The notes beneath the pieces are model-generated. The model ran no database searches, was not told where the DNA came from, and saw nothing but the letters and a program-made list of their open reading frames with translations. DNA of 64,000 bases, taken from assembly GCF_015712165.1 (NCBI RefSeq), contig NZ_JADPZX010000001.1, forward strand, positions 372,001-436,000. Direction: 5' to 3'. The DNA comes from Streptomyces spinoverrucosus (lineage in GTDB: Bacteria; Actinomycetota; Actinomycetes; Streptomycetales; Streptomycetaceae). Positions 43,383 to 53,091 of this stretch are shown in pieces. Each line of letters opens with the position of its first letter. The first letter of the stretch is position 1. A program made the position numbers and the translations under genes.

Positions 43383-44078
43383 TCAGGTGCCCGGCTTGCG
43401 CCCGTACACGTAGACGTCGTCGCCGTTCTTCAGCAGCGACCAGTACTTCTTGGCGGCGGTCTTGGTCATGTTGACGCAGCCGCGCGAGCCGGGCGGGTTC
43501 CACATGCTGACGCCGGCCGAGTGGAAGGCCTGGCCGCCGTCGAAGAACTGGGCGTAGGGCATCGGCACGTCGTAGATGGTCGACACGTGGTCGATGTTGC
43601 GCCAGTAGATCTTCTTCAGGCCGGTGCGGGTCTCGTAGCCGTCGCGTCCGGTACGGACCGGGACGGGGCCGTAGACGAGCTTCTTGCCGTCCTGGATCCA
43701 GCTCAGCTGGAGCGTGAGGTTCACACAGGCGATACGGCCCTTGTTGACCGGGCACTTCCCGGCCTTGTTCGGGTTCTTCCCGACGGCCTTCTGCTTGTTC
43801 ATGAGGTCCATCACGCCCCAGGTGACGGGACCCGCGTAGCCGATGTTCGGCTTGATGCCGTGCTTGGTCTGGAACGCCTGGATCGCCTTGCAGTCGGCGG
43901 CGGACTGCCTGCCGTCGACCGGGCGGCCCAGGAACTTCTCCACCTGCTTCTGGTACGGCCCGGTCGAGGTGGTGCAGCTCGCCGCCTGCGCCGGGCCGGC
44001 GCCCAGCGCGAGCGTGAGCGGCGCCACAAGCGCGGTGGTCCCCAGAACGACGGTCGCCCGTCTACGTGTCTCCCCCAT
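43383..44078 (-). CDS. Secreted L,D-transpeptidase (YkuD)
   Basis: A 231-residue cell-wall enzyme. A signal peptide (ATVVLGTTALVAPLTLALGA) is followed by a peptidoglycan-binding-like segment (about 35-95; VEKFLGRPVDGRQSAADC) and a YkuD domain (about 120-230). The catalytic motif is HSAGVSMWNPPGSRGCVNM with nucleophile Cys. It forms 3-3 cross-links in peptidoglycan or attaches proteins to it. ATG 44078 with AAGG upstream is preferred to ATG 44099. The 128 bp upstream contain no riboswitch I can recognise. Confidence 0.92.
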   Translation of the reverse strand: MGETRRRATVVLGTTALVAPLTLALGAGPAQAASCTTSTGPYQKQVEKFLGRPVDGRQSAADCKAIQAFQTKHGIKPNIGYAGPVTWGVMDLMNKQKAVGKNPNKAGKCPVNKGRIACVNLTLQLSWIQDGKKLVYGPVPVRTGRDGYETRTGLKKIYWRNIDHVSTIYDVPMPYAQFFDGGQAFHSAGVSMWNPPGSRGCVNMTKTAAKKYWSLLKNGDDVYVYGRKPGT

Positions 44079-44206
44079 GGGTGGCCTTGTCTCTCGCATG
44101 GAATGCGCGTCTGCCGCGCGGTCTCTGCCAGCTAGACCGGTATCGGGCGGAATCGGTTGTAGGGGCGGTCGAATCGCGACTAAACGGTGACATTCACTCC
44201 TCGTGG

Positions 44207-45121
44207 TCACCTGTAGCCGGTCGTGTCCGCCGGTTTGCCGGCGTCCTGGACCTCGACCAGATAGCGCCAGGCATCGGGGCGGCTGCCGTCGAGGTCGGTG
44301 AAGCCGTACTCCTGGGCGAGGCCACCGCTGGAGAGGGAGTGGCCGTTGAAGCGGGACACGTCGGGGTCGGCGGCGAGGGCCGTGACGGCACGGCCGACGT
44401 AGCGCGGGGTCTCCGAGATGGCGAAGTGCGGGGTCTGGTCGAGGGCGTCCCGCCAGTTGTCCTCGCGCACGCCATAGTGGTCCAGCATCATCTCCGAGCG
44501 CAGCCAGCCCGGTGTGAGGGCCACGGCGGTGGCTCCGTGCGGGCCAAGTTCGTGGCCCAGGGAGAAGGCCATGCGCAGGACGGCCGCCTTGGCGAGGTCG
44601 TAGAAGAAGTTCGCCCGGTAGTTGTCGCGGTTGTACTCGGCCGTGCCGTCCGTCATCTCCACCACCAGACCGCCGGGGCGGCGCAGCAGGAGGGGCAGGG
44701 CGTGGTGGCTGGTGATCGCGTGGGTCTCGATCGCGAGGCGGAGCAGCCTGAGGCCGTTGTCGAGGTTGTGCTCCCAGACGGCCGAGTCCCACTCGAAGAG
44801 CTTCTCGCCGCCCCAGATGTCGTTGACCAGGATGTCGAGGCGGCCCCGCTCGTCGGCGATGCGGTCGACGAGGGTGCGCACCTGCGCCGGGTCGAGGTGG
44901 TCGGTGGGTACGGCGATGCCGTGGCCGCCGGCCTCGGTGACCAGGTCGGCGGTGTCCTCGATGGTCTCGGGGCGGTCGTACTCGGAGCGGCGGGCGCGGG
45001 TGCTGCGGCCGGTGACGTAGACGGTGGCGCCGGCCGCGCCGAGTTCCACGGCGATTCCGCGGCCCGCTCCGCGTGTCGCTCCGGCGACCAGCGCGACCTT
45101 GCCCTGCAGCGGCTGTGACAT
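44207..45121 (-). CDS. SDR family oxidoreductase
   Basis: A 304-residue short-chain dehydrogenase. The cofactor motif is AGATRGAGRGIA (residues 13-24), the NNAG position reads VNDIWGG, and the catalytic pair is Tyr-x-x-x-Lys in FFYDLAKAA. The length is slightly above the classical 250. It belongs to a group with an extended C-terminus (YLVEVQDAGKPADTTGYR). Start ATG 45121. Downstream of it lies the transpeptidase, 128 bp away. Substrate unknown. Confidence 0.9.
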   Translation of the reverse strand: MSQPLQGKVALVAGATRGAGRGIAVELGAAGATVYVTGRSTRARRSEYDRPETIEDTADLVTEAGGHGIAVPTDHLDPAQVRTLVDRIADERGRLDILVNDIWGGEKLFEWDSAVWEHNLDNGLRLLRLAIETHAITSHHALPLLLRRPGGLVVEMTDGTAEYNRDNYRANFFYDLAKAAVLRMAFSLGHELGPHGATAVALTPGWLRSEMMLDHYGVREDNWRDALDQTPHFAISETPRYVGRAVTALAADPDVSRFNGHSLSSGGLAQEYGFTDLDGSRPDAWRYLVEVQDAGKPADTTGYR

Positions 45122-45220
45122 GTCCGACCTCCCGTGTGGCTGTTCCGGGAACGAGCCTCCCGCGAAAGCCGGACATCTTCTGTCACCTTTCCTGGCCGGT
45201 CACTCCGCTCTCCCGGCGGG

Positions 45221-45595
45221 TCACCCCGTTGGGCGCAGCTTCGCCGCCAGCTCTTCCTCGTCCGGCAGGAACCAGATGTGACCGCCCTGGTTGGTCTCGC
45301 GCAGGAAGTCGCGCAGGGCGGTGCTCTGCGACACGTGCCCCGAGACGTCCCCGATGATCGCGAGGCGCAGCCGGTAGTTCACGAACTTCTGCATCACCGC
45401 CCCCGCCACTCCCGAGCGCAGCCGGAAGAACTCGTCCGCGACCCGCTCGACGGGCACGGCGACCACGGTGGCCTCCTGCCCGAAGGCGTCACCGATCAGA
45501 TCGAGCGCCGCCTGTTCTCCGTCCAGCGGCGGACCGTCGGGGGCGCACTGCAGCACGCGTACGTCGTGCAGGGTGACGAGCGAGTTCGAGGTCAT
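45221..45595 (-). CDS. DUF4180 domain protein
   Basis: A 124-residue protein of the DUF4180 family, function unknown. Landmarks are LDLIGDAFGQEATVVAVPVERV, FFRLRSGVAGAVMQKFVNYRLR and AIIGDVSGHVSQS. It is soluble. ATG 45595 is the natural start. It lies downstream of the MBL hydrolase, 76 bp away, on the same strand, but a role in formaldehyde metabolism is not implied. Confidence 0.88.
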   Translation of the reverse strand: MTSNSLVTLHDVRVLQCAPDGPPLDGEQAALDLIGDAFGQEATVVAVPVERVADEFFRLRSGVAGAVMQKFVNYRLRLAIIGDVSGHVSQSTALRDFLRETNQGGHIWFLPDEEELAAKLRPTG

Positions 45596-45671
45596 GGCCG
45601 GTGATCGTACTGGCGTTCCCGCCGGGTTTCGCCCGGTTTTCAGTGCGCCCCGGTTTACAGTGCGCCGGTCT

Positions 45672-46301
45672 TCAGTGCCCCCGCGCGATCCACTCCTGAA
45701 GGTGCGGGGCCTCGGCCCCGATGGTCGTCGAGTCGCCATGGCCGGTGAGGACCTTGGTCTCCGGCGGGAGGGTGAGGAGCCGGTCGCGGATCGAGTCGAT
45801 GATCGTCGGGAAGTGGGAGTACGAGCGGCCGGTCGCGCCGGGGCCGCCCTGGAAGAGGGTGTCGCCGGTGAAGACCACGCCGAGGCCCCGGTCGTACAGG
45901 CAGACCGCGCCGGGAGCGTGGCCCGGCGTGTGCAGGACCCGCAGGTCGGCACCCGCCTCCTCGATGACCTGGCCGTCGAGCAGCCCGGCGTCCGGGTCGC
46001 GGTCGGGGTGGGTCTGCTTCCACAGCGCCAGGTCGTCGTGGTGCAGCCAGATCAGCGCTCCGGTGCGCTCGGCGAGCGCGGGCGCGGCGTTGATGTGGTC
46101 GTTGTGGGCGTGTGTGCACACGATGGCTTTGAGACGGCGGTCGCCGACCGCCGCCACGATCGCGTCGACGTCGTGGGCGGCGTCGATGACGACGACCTCG
46201 TGGTCGTCGCCGACGAGCCACACGTTGTTCTCGACGTCCCAGGTGCCGCCGTCGAGCGTGAACTGTCCGGCGGTGACGAGGCGTTCGATGCGGGCGGTCA
46301 T
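45672..46301 (-). CDS. MBL-fold hydrolase linked to mycothiol pathway
   Basis: A 209-residue metallo-beta-lactamase-fold hydrolase with metal motif THAHNDH, then TPGHAPG, TGDTLF and GHGDST. Its ATG overlaps the stop of the dehydrogenase gene (TGATG), so the two are coupled. The same pair occurs in mycobacteria (Rv2259-Rv2260). I infer a hydrolase acting on the S-formylmycothiol product or a related thioester. Binuclear metal ligands appear complete. Confidence 0.9.
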   Translation of the reverse strand: MTARIERLVTAGQFTLDGGTWDVENNVWLVGDDHEVVVIDAAHDVDAIVAAVGDRRLKAIVCTHAHNDHINAAPALAERTGALIWLHHDDLALWKQTHPDRDPDAGLLDGQVIEEAGADLRVLHTPGHAPGAVCLYDRGLGVVFTGDTLFQGGPGATGRSYSHFPTIIDSIRDRLLTLPPETKVLTGHGDSTTIGAEAPHLQEWIARGH

Positions 46302-47389
46302 CACAGCACCACCACCGAGCGCAGCACGTCACCGTGGTGCATCCGCTCGAAGGCCTTCTCCACCTCGTCGAGCTGGATCGTCTCGGTGACGAAGGCCTCC
46401 AGGTCCAGCCGGCCCTGGAGGTGCAGGTCGATCAGCATGGGGAAGTCGCGGGACGGCAGGCAGTCGCCGTACCAGGAGGACTTCAGCGCGCCGCCGCGTC
46501 CGAAGACGTCGAGGAGTGGCAGTTCGAGCTTCATCTCCGGGGTGGGTACGCCGACCAGCACGACCGTGCCGGCCAGGTCGCGGGCGTAGAAGGCCTGCTT
46601 GTACGTCTCCGGGCGGCCGACCGCCTCGATGACGACGTCGGCGCCGAACCCGCCGGTCAGTTCGCGGATCGCCTCGACCGGGTCGGCCTTGGTCGAGTTG
46701 ACGGTGTGGGTGGCGCCCATGGTGCGGGCCGTCTCCAGTTTGCGGTCGTCGATGTCGACCGCGATGATCCGCGCGGCTCCGGCCAGGTGCGACCCGGCGA
46801 TGGCCGCGTCGCCGACGCCGCCGCAGCCGATGACGGCGACGGTGTCGCCGCGGCCGACGTCGCCGGTGTTGATCGCGGCACCGAGCCCGGCCATCACACC
46901 GCAGCCCAGCAGTCCGGCGACCGCCGGGGAGACGGCCGGGTCGACCTTGGTGCACTGACCGGCCGCGACCAGCGTCTTCTCGGCGAACGCGCCGATGCCG
47001 AGTGCCGGGGAGAGTCCCTGGCCGGTGGCGGCGAGGGTCATCTTCTGCTCGGCGTTGTGGGTGTCGAAGCAGTACCAGGGCCGGCCGCGCAGACAGGCCC
47101 GGCAATGGCCGCACACCGCACGCCAGTTGAGGATCACGAAGTCGCCGGGCGCCACGTCCGTGACACCGTCGCCGACCGTCTCGACGATCCCGGCGGCCTC
47201 GTGGCCGAGCAGGAAGGGGAACTCGTCGGTGATGCCGCCCTGCTTGTAGTGCAGGTCGGTGTGGCAGACCCCGCAGGCCTGCACCCGCACCACGGCCTCC
47301 CCCGGTCCCGGGTCCGGCACGACGATCGTCTCGACCCGCACCGGCTCGTCCTTCCCCGGTGCGATCACGCCGCGTACTTCCTGCGCCAT
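46301..47389 (-). CDS. mscR: S-(hydroxymethyl)mycothiol dehydrogenase
   Basis: A 362-residue zinc alcohol dehydrogenase that oxidises the mycothiol-formaldehyde adduct with NAD+, also reported as S-nitrosomycothiol reductase. Catalytic zinc residues lie in [11 protein letters not shown] and GHEAAG; structural zinc Cys in [15 protein letters not shown]; cofactor motif [13 protein letters not shown]. It is translationally coupled to an MBL hydrolase. Start ATG 47389. The pair detoxifies formaldehyde in the cytoplasm. Confidence 0.92.
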   Translation of the reverse strand: MAQEVRGVIAPGKDEPVRVETIVVPDPGPGEAVVRVQACGVCHTDLHYKQGGITDEFPFLLGHEAAGIVETVGDGVTDVAPGDFVILNWRAVCGHCRACLRGRPWYCFDTHNAEQKMTLAATGQGLSPALGIGAFAEKTLVAAGQCTKVDPAVSPAVAGLLGCGVMAGLGAAINTGDVGRGDTVAVIGCGGVGDAAIAGSHLAGAARIIAVDIDDRKLETARTMGATHTVNSTKADPVEAIRELTGGFGADVVIEAVGRPETYKQAFYARDLAGTVVLVGVPTPEMKLELPLLDVFGRGGALKSSWYGDCLPSRDFPMLIDLHLQGRLDLEAFVTETIQLDEVEKAFERMHHGDVLRSVVVL

Positions 47390-47494
47390 GGTGCTGGCCC
47401 CTTCCGTCTCCGGGCGTCCGTCCCGCTCCCGACCCTACGTGTGACTGATCGGTAAGGGGACGGTTCGCGGGGCCGGACGAGGTGGGGGCGGTCA

Positions 47495-48102
47495 CTTCCG
47501 GCCTTCGTCGACGCCGTCGACGTGCCGGGGCTGGGCAACCGCGGCCGAGCCCCACGTCCACAACGACTACGCCTCCGGCGCCCCGGAACTGGACGGGTCA
47601 CCGGCGCCCGCTACCCGGTGCCGGCGGGGGGCGCGCGTGGCGTACGAGCGGACAGCCGTCGAGGACGGCGACCGCACCCCGATCGATCTGCCGGCCGCGC
47701 TGGAGTACATACCGCCGCACTACGCCCACATGGGTCCCGCCACTGCCGACGGCCCGCGCCGGTGGACCTCGCGCCGCCGCGCCGGGCCGACGCCGGGGAG
47801 ATCGCCGCCCGGCCGGCCGCCGGGGAGTGGGTGGTGGACCTGCGCGGCCGGGTCGCGTTCGCCGAGGGGCATGTGGCCGGGGCGCTCGACTTCGAGGCAG
47901 ACGGCCGGCTCGCCACCTGTCCGGCCTGGCTGTTGCCGTGGGGCAAGCCGGTCACGCTGCTCGCGGAGTCCGCCGAGCACCTGCCCGGCGCCCGGCGCGA
48001 ACTCGTCCGGGTCGGTATCGACCACCCCGCCGCGGCCGCGACCGGCTCCCCCGCCGACCGGGTGCCCTCGACGCCCCCCTCGCGGCGCTCAGGGCGCGGT
48101 AG
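47495..48102 (+). pseudogene. Decayed MBL-fold/rhodanese protein
   Basis: A mosaic of an MBL-rhodanese (persulfide-dioxygenase-like) gene spread over three frames. In order: FVDAVDVPGLGNR (the typical N-terminus), AAEPHVHNDYASGAPELDG (metal His motif), TGARYPVPAGG, VAYERTAVEDGDRTPID, then ALEYIPPHYAHMGP, the rhodanese part (RADAGEIAARPAAGEWVVDL ... FAEGHVAGALDFEADG), and ALDAPLAALRAR before TAG 48102. Several frame changes and at least two internal deletions are needed: about 30 residues near the N-terminus and much of the MBL domain. The protein cannot be made. Confidence 0.8.
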
Positions 48103-48185
48103 CGGCCGACGGCGAGACCCGGAGGTCGACTGTCAGTGCTCCCCCGTAGTCTCTGAGCATCCCGCCGGACTCGTGAAGGAGCAGC

Positions 48186-49943
48186 GTGAGCATCGCACAG
48201 ACGGAGACCGCCCCGCCGCCCCCGTGGCGCATGCTCCTGGGCTATGTACGACCCCACCGGTGGGCCCTGGTCGTGGGCGCGGTGCTCTCGCTGGTCACCG
48301 GGGCGACGGGACTGCTGCTGCCGCTGGTGGCGCGGCAGTTGATCGACGACCTCTCCCACGACCGGGCCATCACGGGCGCGTTGGTCGCCATGTCGGCCCT
48401 CGTCGTGGCCAACGCCGCGGTCGGCGCGCTGGGGGCGTACGTGCTGCGGCGCACCGCGGAGTCGGTGGTGCTCGGCGCGCGGCGCACCCTGTCGTCGTAT
48501 CTGCTGCGCCTGCGCATATCCGCGGTTGACCGCAGCGAGCCCGGCGACCTGATGGCCCGGATCACCTCGGACACCACGCTGTTGCGCGAGGTCACCACCG
48601 ACTCCCTCGTCGGCCTCGGTACTGGCGGGCTCACGCTGGTCGCGACCGTGGTGATGATGGGCCTGGTCGACCCGGTGCTGCTCGGCGTCACGCTCGCCGT
48701 GGTGCTCGGCGCGGGCACGGTCCTCGGCGTCATCGTGCCGCGCATCAACAAGGCCAGCCGGCGGGCGCAGGACGCGGTCGGTGTGATGGGCGCCTCGCTG
48801 GAGCGGGTGCTGGGCGCGCTGCGCACGGTGAAGGCGTCGGGCGCCGAGCACCGCGAGGAGCAGACGCTGCACACCGCGGCGGAGGAGTCGTGGCGGCAGA
48901 GCGTGCGCGCCGCCAAGTGGTCGGCGGCCGCGGGCAACACGGCCGGGCTGGCGATGCAGATCGCCTTCATCACGGTGCTCGCGGTCGGCGGCGCGCGGGT
49001 CGCGACCGGCGCCGTCGACGTCGGCACGCTGGTCGCCTTCCTGCTGTACGTCTTCTACCTCATGGCGCCGATCCAGCAGGTCGTCGGCGCCATCACCCAG
49101 TACCAGACGGGTGCCGCGGCCCTGGCCCGCATCCAGGAGGCGCTGCGGCTGCCCGCCGAACCCCCGGCGTCCGCCGCCCCGTTGCCGTCCACCGACGCGC
49201 GCCCGGCGGCGCTCGCCTTCGAGGACGTCCGCTTCCGCTACGCCGAGGACCTGCCGTACGTCCACCACGGCGTGAGCTTCGAGGTGCCGGCGCAGGGCAT
49301 GACGGCGTTCGTCGGCCCGTCCGGCGCGGGCAAGACGACCGTCTTCTCACTGATCGAGCGGTTCTACGACCCCGAGTCGGGCGTGATCACGCTGGACGGG
49401 CGGGACCTCGCGGACTGGGAGCTGCCGCAGCTGCGCTCGGCGATCGGCTACGTCGAGCAGGACGCGCCGGTGCTGTCGGGTTCGCTGCGCGACAACCTGC
49501 TGCTGGGCAATCCTGAGGCGGACGACGACGCCCTCGCGCGGGTGCTGAAGACGACCCGGCTGGACGGACTGGTCGGGCGGCTGCCGAACGGGCTGGACAC
49601 GCTCGTCGGGCATCGCGGCACAAAACTGTCGGGCGGCGAGCGTCAGCGGGTGGCGATAGCCCGCGCGCTGCTGCGCCGTCCGAGACTCCTGCTGCTGGAC
49701 GAGGCCACCTCGCAGCTGGACGCCGTCAACGAGGCGGCGCTGCGCGACACCGTCGCCGATGTGGCCCGTACGACCACCGTGCTGGTCGTCGCGCACCGGC
49801 TGTCCACGGTGACCATGGCCGACCGGATCGTGGTGATGGACTCCGGCAAGGTACGTGCGGTGGGCACCCATCGCGAACTCGTGACCGCCGACCCGCTGTA
49901 CGCGGAGCTGGCGGCCACGCAGTTCCTCGCCACGGCCGGCTGA
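48186..49943 (+). CDS. ABC exporter, fused membrane and ATPase domains
   Basis: A 585-residue half-transporter of the MsbA/LmrA type. The six-helix membrane domain occupies about 20-310. In the ATPase domain, Walker A is [10 protein letters not shown]-loop VEQDAP, signature LSGGERQR, Walker B LLLLDEAT and H-loop VAHRLS. It probably acts as a homodimer exporting a lipid, drug or peptide. GTG 48186 follows GAAGGAG. Upstream is the decayed MBL-rhodanese gene; no partner adjoins it. Confidence 0.92.
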   Translation: MSIAQTETAPPPPWRMLLGYVRPHRWALVVGAVLSLVTGATGLLLPLVARQLIDDLSHDRAITGALVAMSALVVANAAVGALGAYVLRRTAESVVLGARRTLSSYLLRLRISAVDRSEPGDLMARITSDTTLLREVTTDSLVGLGTGGLTLVATVVMMGLVDPVLLGVTLAVVLGAGTVLGVIVPRINKASRRAQDAVGVMGASLERVLGALRTVKASGAEHREEQTLHTAAEESWRQSVRAAKWSAAAGNTAGLAMQIAFITVLAVGGARVATGAVDVGTLVAFLLYVFYLMAPIQQVVGAITQYQTGAAALARIQEALRLPAEPPASAAPLPSTDARPAALAFEDVRFRYAEDLPYVHHGVSFEVPAQGMTAFVGPSGAGKTTVFSLIERFYDPESGVITLDGRDLADWELPQLRSAIGYVEQDAPVLSGSLRDNLLLGNPEADDDALARVLKTTRLDGLVGRLPNGLDTLVGHRGTKLSGGERQRVAIARALLRRPRLLLLDEATSQLDAVNEAALRDTVADVARTTTVLVVAHRLSTVTMADRIVVMDSGKVRAVGTHRELVTADPLYAELAATQFLATAG

Positions 49944-49963
49944 CGGGCCGCGGCGGGCGGGCT

Positions 49964-50255
49964 CAGCGGACGGCCGGGATCAGTCCGGTGACCGGCGCGG
50001 CATTGTCGGTGACCTGACGGAGCTGGTTGAGGTCGTTCAGCCGCTTCAGCTGGGTCAGCTGCGCGGACGGCCGCGGGATGTCCTCCTTGTACTCGGCGGG
50101 ATGTCGCTGACGGTCACGGAGTCGAGCAGGGCGACCGGGCTGAGTCGGTCGGCGCCCGGGGCGTCGGCCTCGGCCGCGTGCACGGCCGGGGCGGCGAGAG
50201 CGGTGACACTGGCTGCGAGACCAACGGCGGCGACGAAACGACGTGTTGAGATCAT
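49964..50255 (-). pseudogene. Small secreted protein, single frameshift
   Basis: ATG 50255 opens a signal peptide (MISTRRFVAAVGLAASVTAL, ending APAVHA) and a mature start to TVSDIP. The frame then goes off; the intact tail is in another frame (AEYKEDIPRPSAQLTQLKRL ... TGLIPAVR) ending at 49964. One base is missing in the GGG run at 50098-50100 (CCC on the coding strand). Restored, it is a ~97-residue secreted protein. Similar small exported proteins of unknown role occur in Streptomyces. Confidence 0.75.
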
Positions 50256-50427
50256 GCTTTCAGCAACGCCGACCGCCTGCCGGCGGACACGGTCGGCCCA
50301 GCGCCCTCACCCGACAGGCGCAGCCGCCCGCCCGCTTGCCGAGGCCCACCCGGCGGAGGAATCTCGTAGGAGAGGCCCCTCCGCGGCCTGGGTCCCCCGC
50401 AGGCCGCGGCCCTCGAAGGAGGTCACG

Positions 50428-50793
50428 ATGGGAACTGCGGCCAGTCCCGCCTTCGACGCCGAGACGTTGCGTCGGGGCATAGAAGGCAATCCGAACACCC
50501 TCCTGTCGCTGTACGCCGACGACGCCGAACTGCGTGTCGTGGACCACAGCACGCAGCCCAGCCACCCACGGGTGCTGCACGGCCGCGACGAGATCAGCGC
50601 CATGCTCGACGACGTCTACAGCCGCGACATGACGCACAAGCTGGAGGACTGCGTCGTCCAGGGCGACCGCGCGGCCTTCAGTGAGTCCTGCGAGTACTCG
50701 GACGGGGTCCGGGTCTTCGCCGAGTCGATGATCCGGTTGCGCGACGGAAAGATCACCGAGCAGACCCTGATCCAGGCGTGGGACGAGCAGTAG
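50428..50793 (+). CDS. SnoaL/NTF2-like protein
   Basis: A 121-residue small NTF2-fold protein, enzymatic or ligand-binding role unknown. Helices with EGNPNTLLSLYADDAELRVV, strand PRVLHGRDEISAML, and final beta strands (SMIRLRDGKITEQTLIQAW). GAAGGAGG 7 nt before ATG 50428 is a textbook site. It is divergent from the frameshifted secreted protein. It is intact, in contrast with the SnoaL-like gene at 25126. Confidence 0.85.
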   Translation: MGTAASPAFDAETLRRGIEGNPNTLLSLYADDAELRVVDHSTQPSHPRVLHGRDEISAMLDDVYSRDMTHKLEDCVVQGDRAAFSESCEYSDGVRVFAESMIRLRDGKITEQTLIQAWDEQ

Positions 50794-51040
50794 CGCGGGA
50801 GCAGCGGAGAAAGGTGCGGCACGGCCTCGGTCACGCCGGTCCGGGGCCGTGACTGGCGCTGAGAACGGAGTACCACCGGGTAGCGGTCCACGCGCCCACG
50901 CCTCATCCGAGGCCAGGACATCGAGCCCGGCGCCGTCGTGATCGACGCCGCGTACAACGGGGGGACAGCGGCATCTGGGCGTGTCCTGAACTCGGCCCTG
51001 CCTCACGGGCGTTCGCCGGGGTTGACGCCATACTGACCTC

Positions 51041-52285
51041 GTGCGAGTGGCGATCATGACGGCGGGTTCCCGGGGTGATGTGGCCCCCTACACCGGGCTG
51101 GGGCTCGGCCTGCTGCGGGCGGGGCACGAGGTCACACTGGTCACGCACGGCTGCTTCGAGCCGCTGGTGGCGGGCTCGGGGATGGGCTTCCACGCGCTGC
51201 CGGTGGATCCGCGCGCCGAGCTGGAGTCCGGGCGGGGGCGGGGCCTGCACCGCAGTGCGACGGGCGTCGGGAAGTTGCTGCGGGTGGTGTCGTTGGCCCG
51301 GTCGGTGGCCGGGCGGATGACCGACGGTCTGGTCACGGCCGCGCGGGCGAGCGACGTACTGCTGCTGGCGGGCTCCGTCGTGCCGCTGGGCCACACGATC
51401 GCAGAGGGGCTGTCGCTGCCCAGTATGGGTGTCTATCTCCAACCCCTGACCACGACACGCGAGTTCGCGCCGCCGATGCTCGCCACCGGCTCCTGGGGGC
51501 CGGTGGGCAACCAGGTCGCCGGGCACGGGGTGGCGCTGGCCGTGGAGCGGGTCTTCGCCGCGGCCGTCCCGACGGTGCGGGCCCGGCTGGGGCTGCCGCC
51601 CGCCCGGCCCGGCGCCGGGCACCGGCAGCGCGAACGCCGGCTGTGGCCGGTGCAGCACGGCTTCAGCCCGCTGGTGGTGCCCCGGCCGCGCGACTGGCGT
51701 CCGGGACTGGACATCGCCGGTTACTGGTGGCCGTACGACCGTGAGACCGAACTGCCCGACGAGCTGCGGGAGTTCCTGGAGGCGGGGCCGCCTCCGGTGT
51801 TCGTGGGCCTGGGCAGCGCGACCGTGCCCGATGCCGAGGGGCTCAGCGCATCGATCGTCGCCGCGCTGCGCCGGGCCGGGCTGCGCGGCGTGATCCAGCG
51901 CGGCTGGGGCGAACTCCGCGGCGCCGGGGACGACATGATCACCATCGGCGACGTCGCTCACTCGGCGCTCTTCCCGCACATGGCGGCCGTTGTCCATCAC
52001 GCCGGCGCGGGCACGACAGCCGCGGGACTGCGTGCCGGGGTGCCGGCCGTGCCGGTGCCGATCCAGTTCGACGCGGGCTTCTGGGCGAGGCGGCTGGTGC
52101 GGCTGGGGGTGGCGCCGTGCGCCGTGCCGCTGCGCCACCTGACCGCCGACACGCTGACGGCGGCGCTCGTGCGGGCCACGCGGGAGGCGGGTTTCCGGCG
52201 GCGCGCGGCGGCGCTTGGCACCCGGATCCGTGCGGAGGACGGGGTGGGGCCGGTGCTGCAGGCGGTGCATCGGCTGACACGCTGA
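51041..52285 (+). CDS. GT1-family glycosyltransferase
   Basis: A 414-residue GT-B glycosyltransferase related to sterol or macrolide glucosyltransferases. N-terminal domain begins MRVAIMTAGSRGDVAPYTGL (acceptor side), and the C-terminal donor domain has PVFVGLGSATVP and HHAGAGTTAAGLRAGVPAVPVPI, the family nucleotide-sugar signature. Catalytic His-like region is near GSRGDVAP. GTG 51041 lacks a ribosome site and could be leaderless. The 247 bp before it contain no full gene. It ends at a hairpin convergent with tetR. Confidence 0.9.
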   Translation: MRVAIMTAGSRGDVAPYTGLGLGLLRAGHEVTLVTHGCFEPLVAGSGMGFHALPVDPRAELESGRGRGLHRSATGVGKLLRVVSLARSVAGRMTDGLVTAARASDVLLLAGSVVPLGHTIAEGLSLPSMGVYLQPLTTTREFAPPMLATGSWGPVGNQVAGHGVALAVERVFAAAVPTVRARLGLPPARPGAGHRQRERRLWPVQHGFSPLVVPRPRDWRPGLDIAGYWWPYDRETELPDELREFLEAGPPPVFVGLGSATVPDAEGLSASIVAALRRAGLRGVIQRGWGELRGAGDDMITIGDVAHSALFPHMAAVVHHAGAGTTAAGLRAGVPAVPVPIQFDAGFWARRLVRLGVAPCAVPLRHLTADTLTAALVRATREAGFRRRAAALGTRIRAEDGVGPVLQAVHRLTR

Positions 52286-52314
52286 GGCACGGGCGGCTCG
52301 GGACGGGGATCAGG

Positions 52315-52345
52315 TGTGAACGGCGAGGGTGGACCGCCGTTCACA
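52315..52345. terminator. Hairpin between glycosyltransferase and TetR genes
   Basis: TGTGAACGGCG (52315-52325) pairs with CGCCGTTCACA (52335-52345) in an 11-bp stem. It lies between the convergent genes at 52285 and 52362 and could serve both. Confidence 0.65.
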
Positions 52346-52361
52346 GCCGACCCGCCCCGCA

Positions 52362-53021
52362 TCACCCCACCTCCGGCCGCCACCCCGCCGGCCGGAGGAT
52401 GCCCAACAGCTGTCTCACCAGCTCGTCCACCACCTCGTCCAGCGTCGCCGGTACCCACCCCGCACTCCAGTCGTGGATCAGGCCGTTGACGCTGCCGATG
52501 AAGGCCGTCGCGGCGAGGCGGTAATCACGGCGGGCCGCCTCTCCCCGCTCGGCGGCCGCCTGTGCCTCGGCGCAGATCAGGTCGACCCAGCGGGCGCGGC
52601 GCGTGAGCCGTTGCTCCTCCATGCGGGGGCTGACGCCGACGATCTCGACGAAGGTGATGCGGATGCGGCGGGGATCGGCGGTGATGTTGCCGGCGTACGC
52701 GCGGAAGATCGCGGTGGCCCGCTCGGCGATCGGTAAGCCCTGTGTGGCGGCCGCCGCCGTGAGCACCGCTTCCTCGGCCCAGGCGTTGACCTGGAGATGG
52801 AGGGCGGCCAGCACGTCCTCCAGGCTGCGGAACTCCTCGTAGAACTGCCGGGTGGACAGTCCCGCCGCCTCGCTGAGCGCGGCGACGGTCGTGGACCGGT
52901 AGCCGGGGCTGTCGCCGATGAGCTGGAGCGCGGCGTCCAGGAAGCGCCGGTGCCGCTCGGCCTGCCGTTGCTGCGCCGACTTGCCGCCGTAACGGCCCGT
53001 CGGCGCCCTGAGCCTGCCCAC
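52362..53021 (-). CDS. TetR-family regulator
   Basis: A 219-residue TetR regulator. A basic N-terminus (RYGGKSAQQRQAERHRRF) precedes the helix-turn-helix (DAALQLIG ... STTVAALSEAAGLSTRQFYEEF, residues 35-75). A C-terminal helical ligand domain follows. GGGAGGG before GTG 53021 sets the start; an upstream in-frame ATG at 53066 is less likely. It lies 70 bp downstream of the GH5 gene and is convergent with the glycosyltransferase. Its target could be either. Confidence 0.88.
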   Translation of the reverse strand: MGRLRAPTGRYGGKSAQQRQAERHRRFLDAALQLIGDSPGYRSTTVAALSEAAGLSTRQFYEEFRSLEDVLAALHLQVNAWAEEAVLTAAAATQGLPIAERATAIFRAYAGNITADPRRIRITFVEIVGVSPRMEEQRLTRRARWVDLICAEAQAAAERGEAARRDYRLAATAFIGSVNGLIHDWSAGWVPATLDEVVDELVRQLLGILRPAGWRPEVG

Positions 53022-53091
53022 CAACGTCCCTCCCGTTCCGAACCGTTGGCCAATTTTGTCGTGCACGAAGCCTTGGGGAGAAGGGCACCCC

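Noticed and set aside
50906..50960. Fragment reading RLIRGQDIEPGAVVIDAAYN
   Set aside because: It resembles a piece of FolD/MTHFD-type dehydrogenase (PGAVVIDAGYN), but only about 20 residues are seen, with no start or further homology; too short to call a remnant.
51022..51040. TTGACG before the GT1 gene as a -35
   Set aside because: A -10 at proper spacing would fall inside the gene; the position does not support it.
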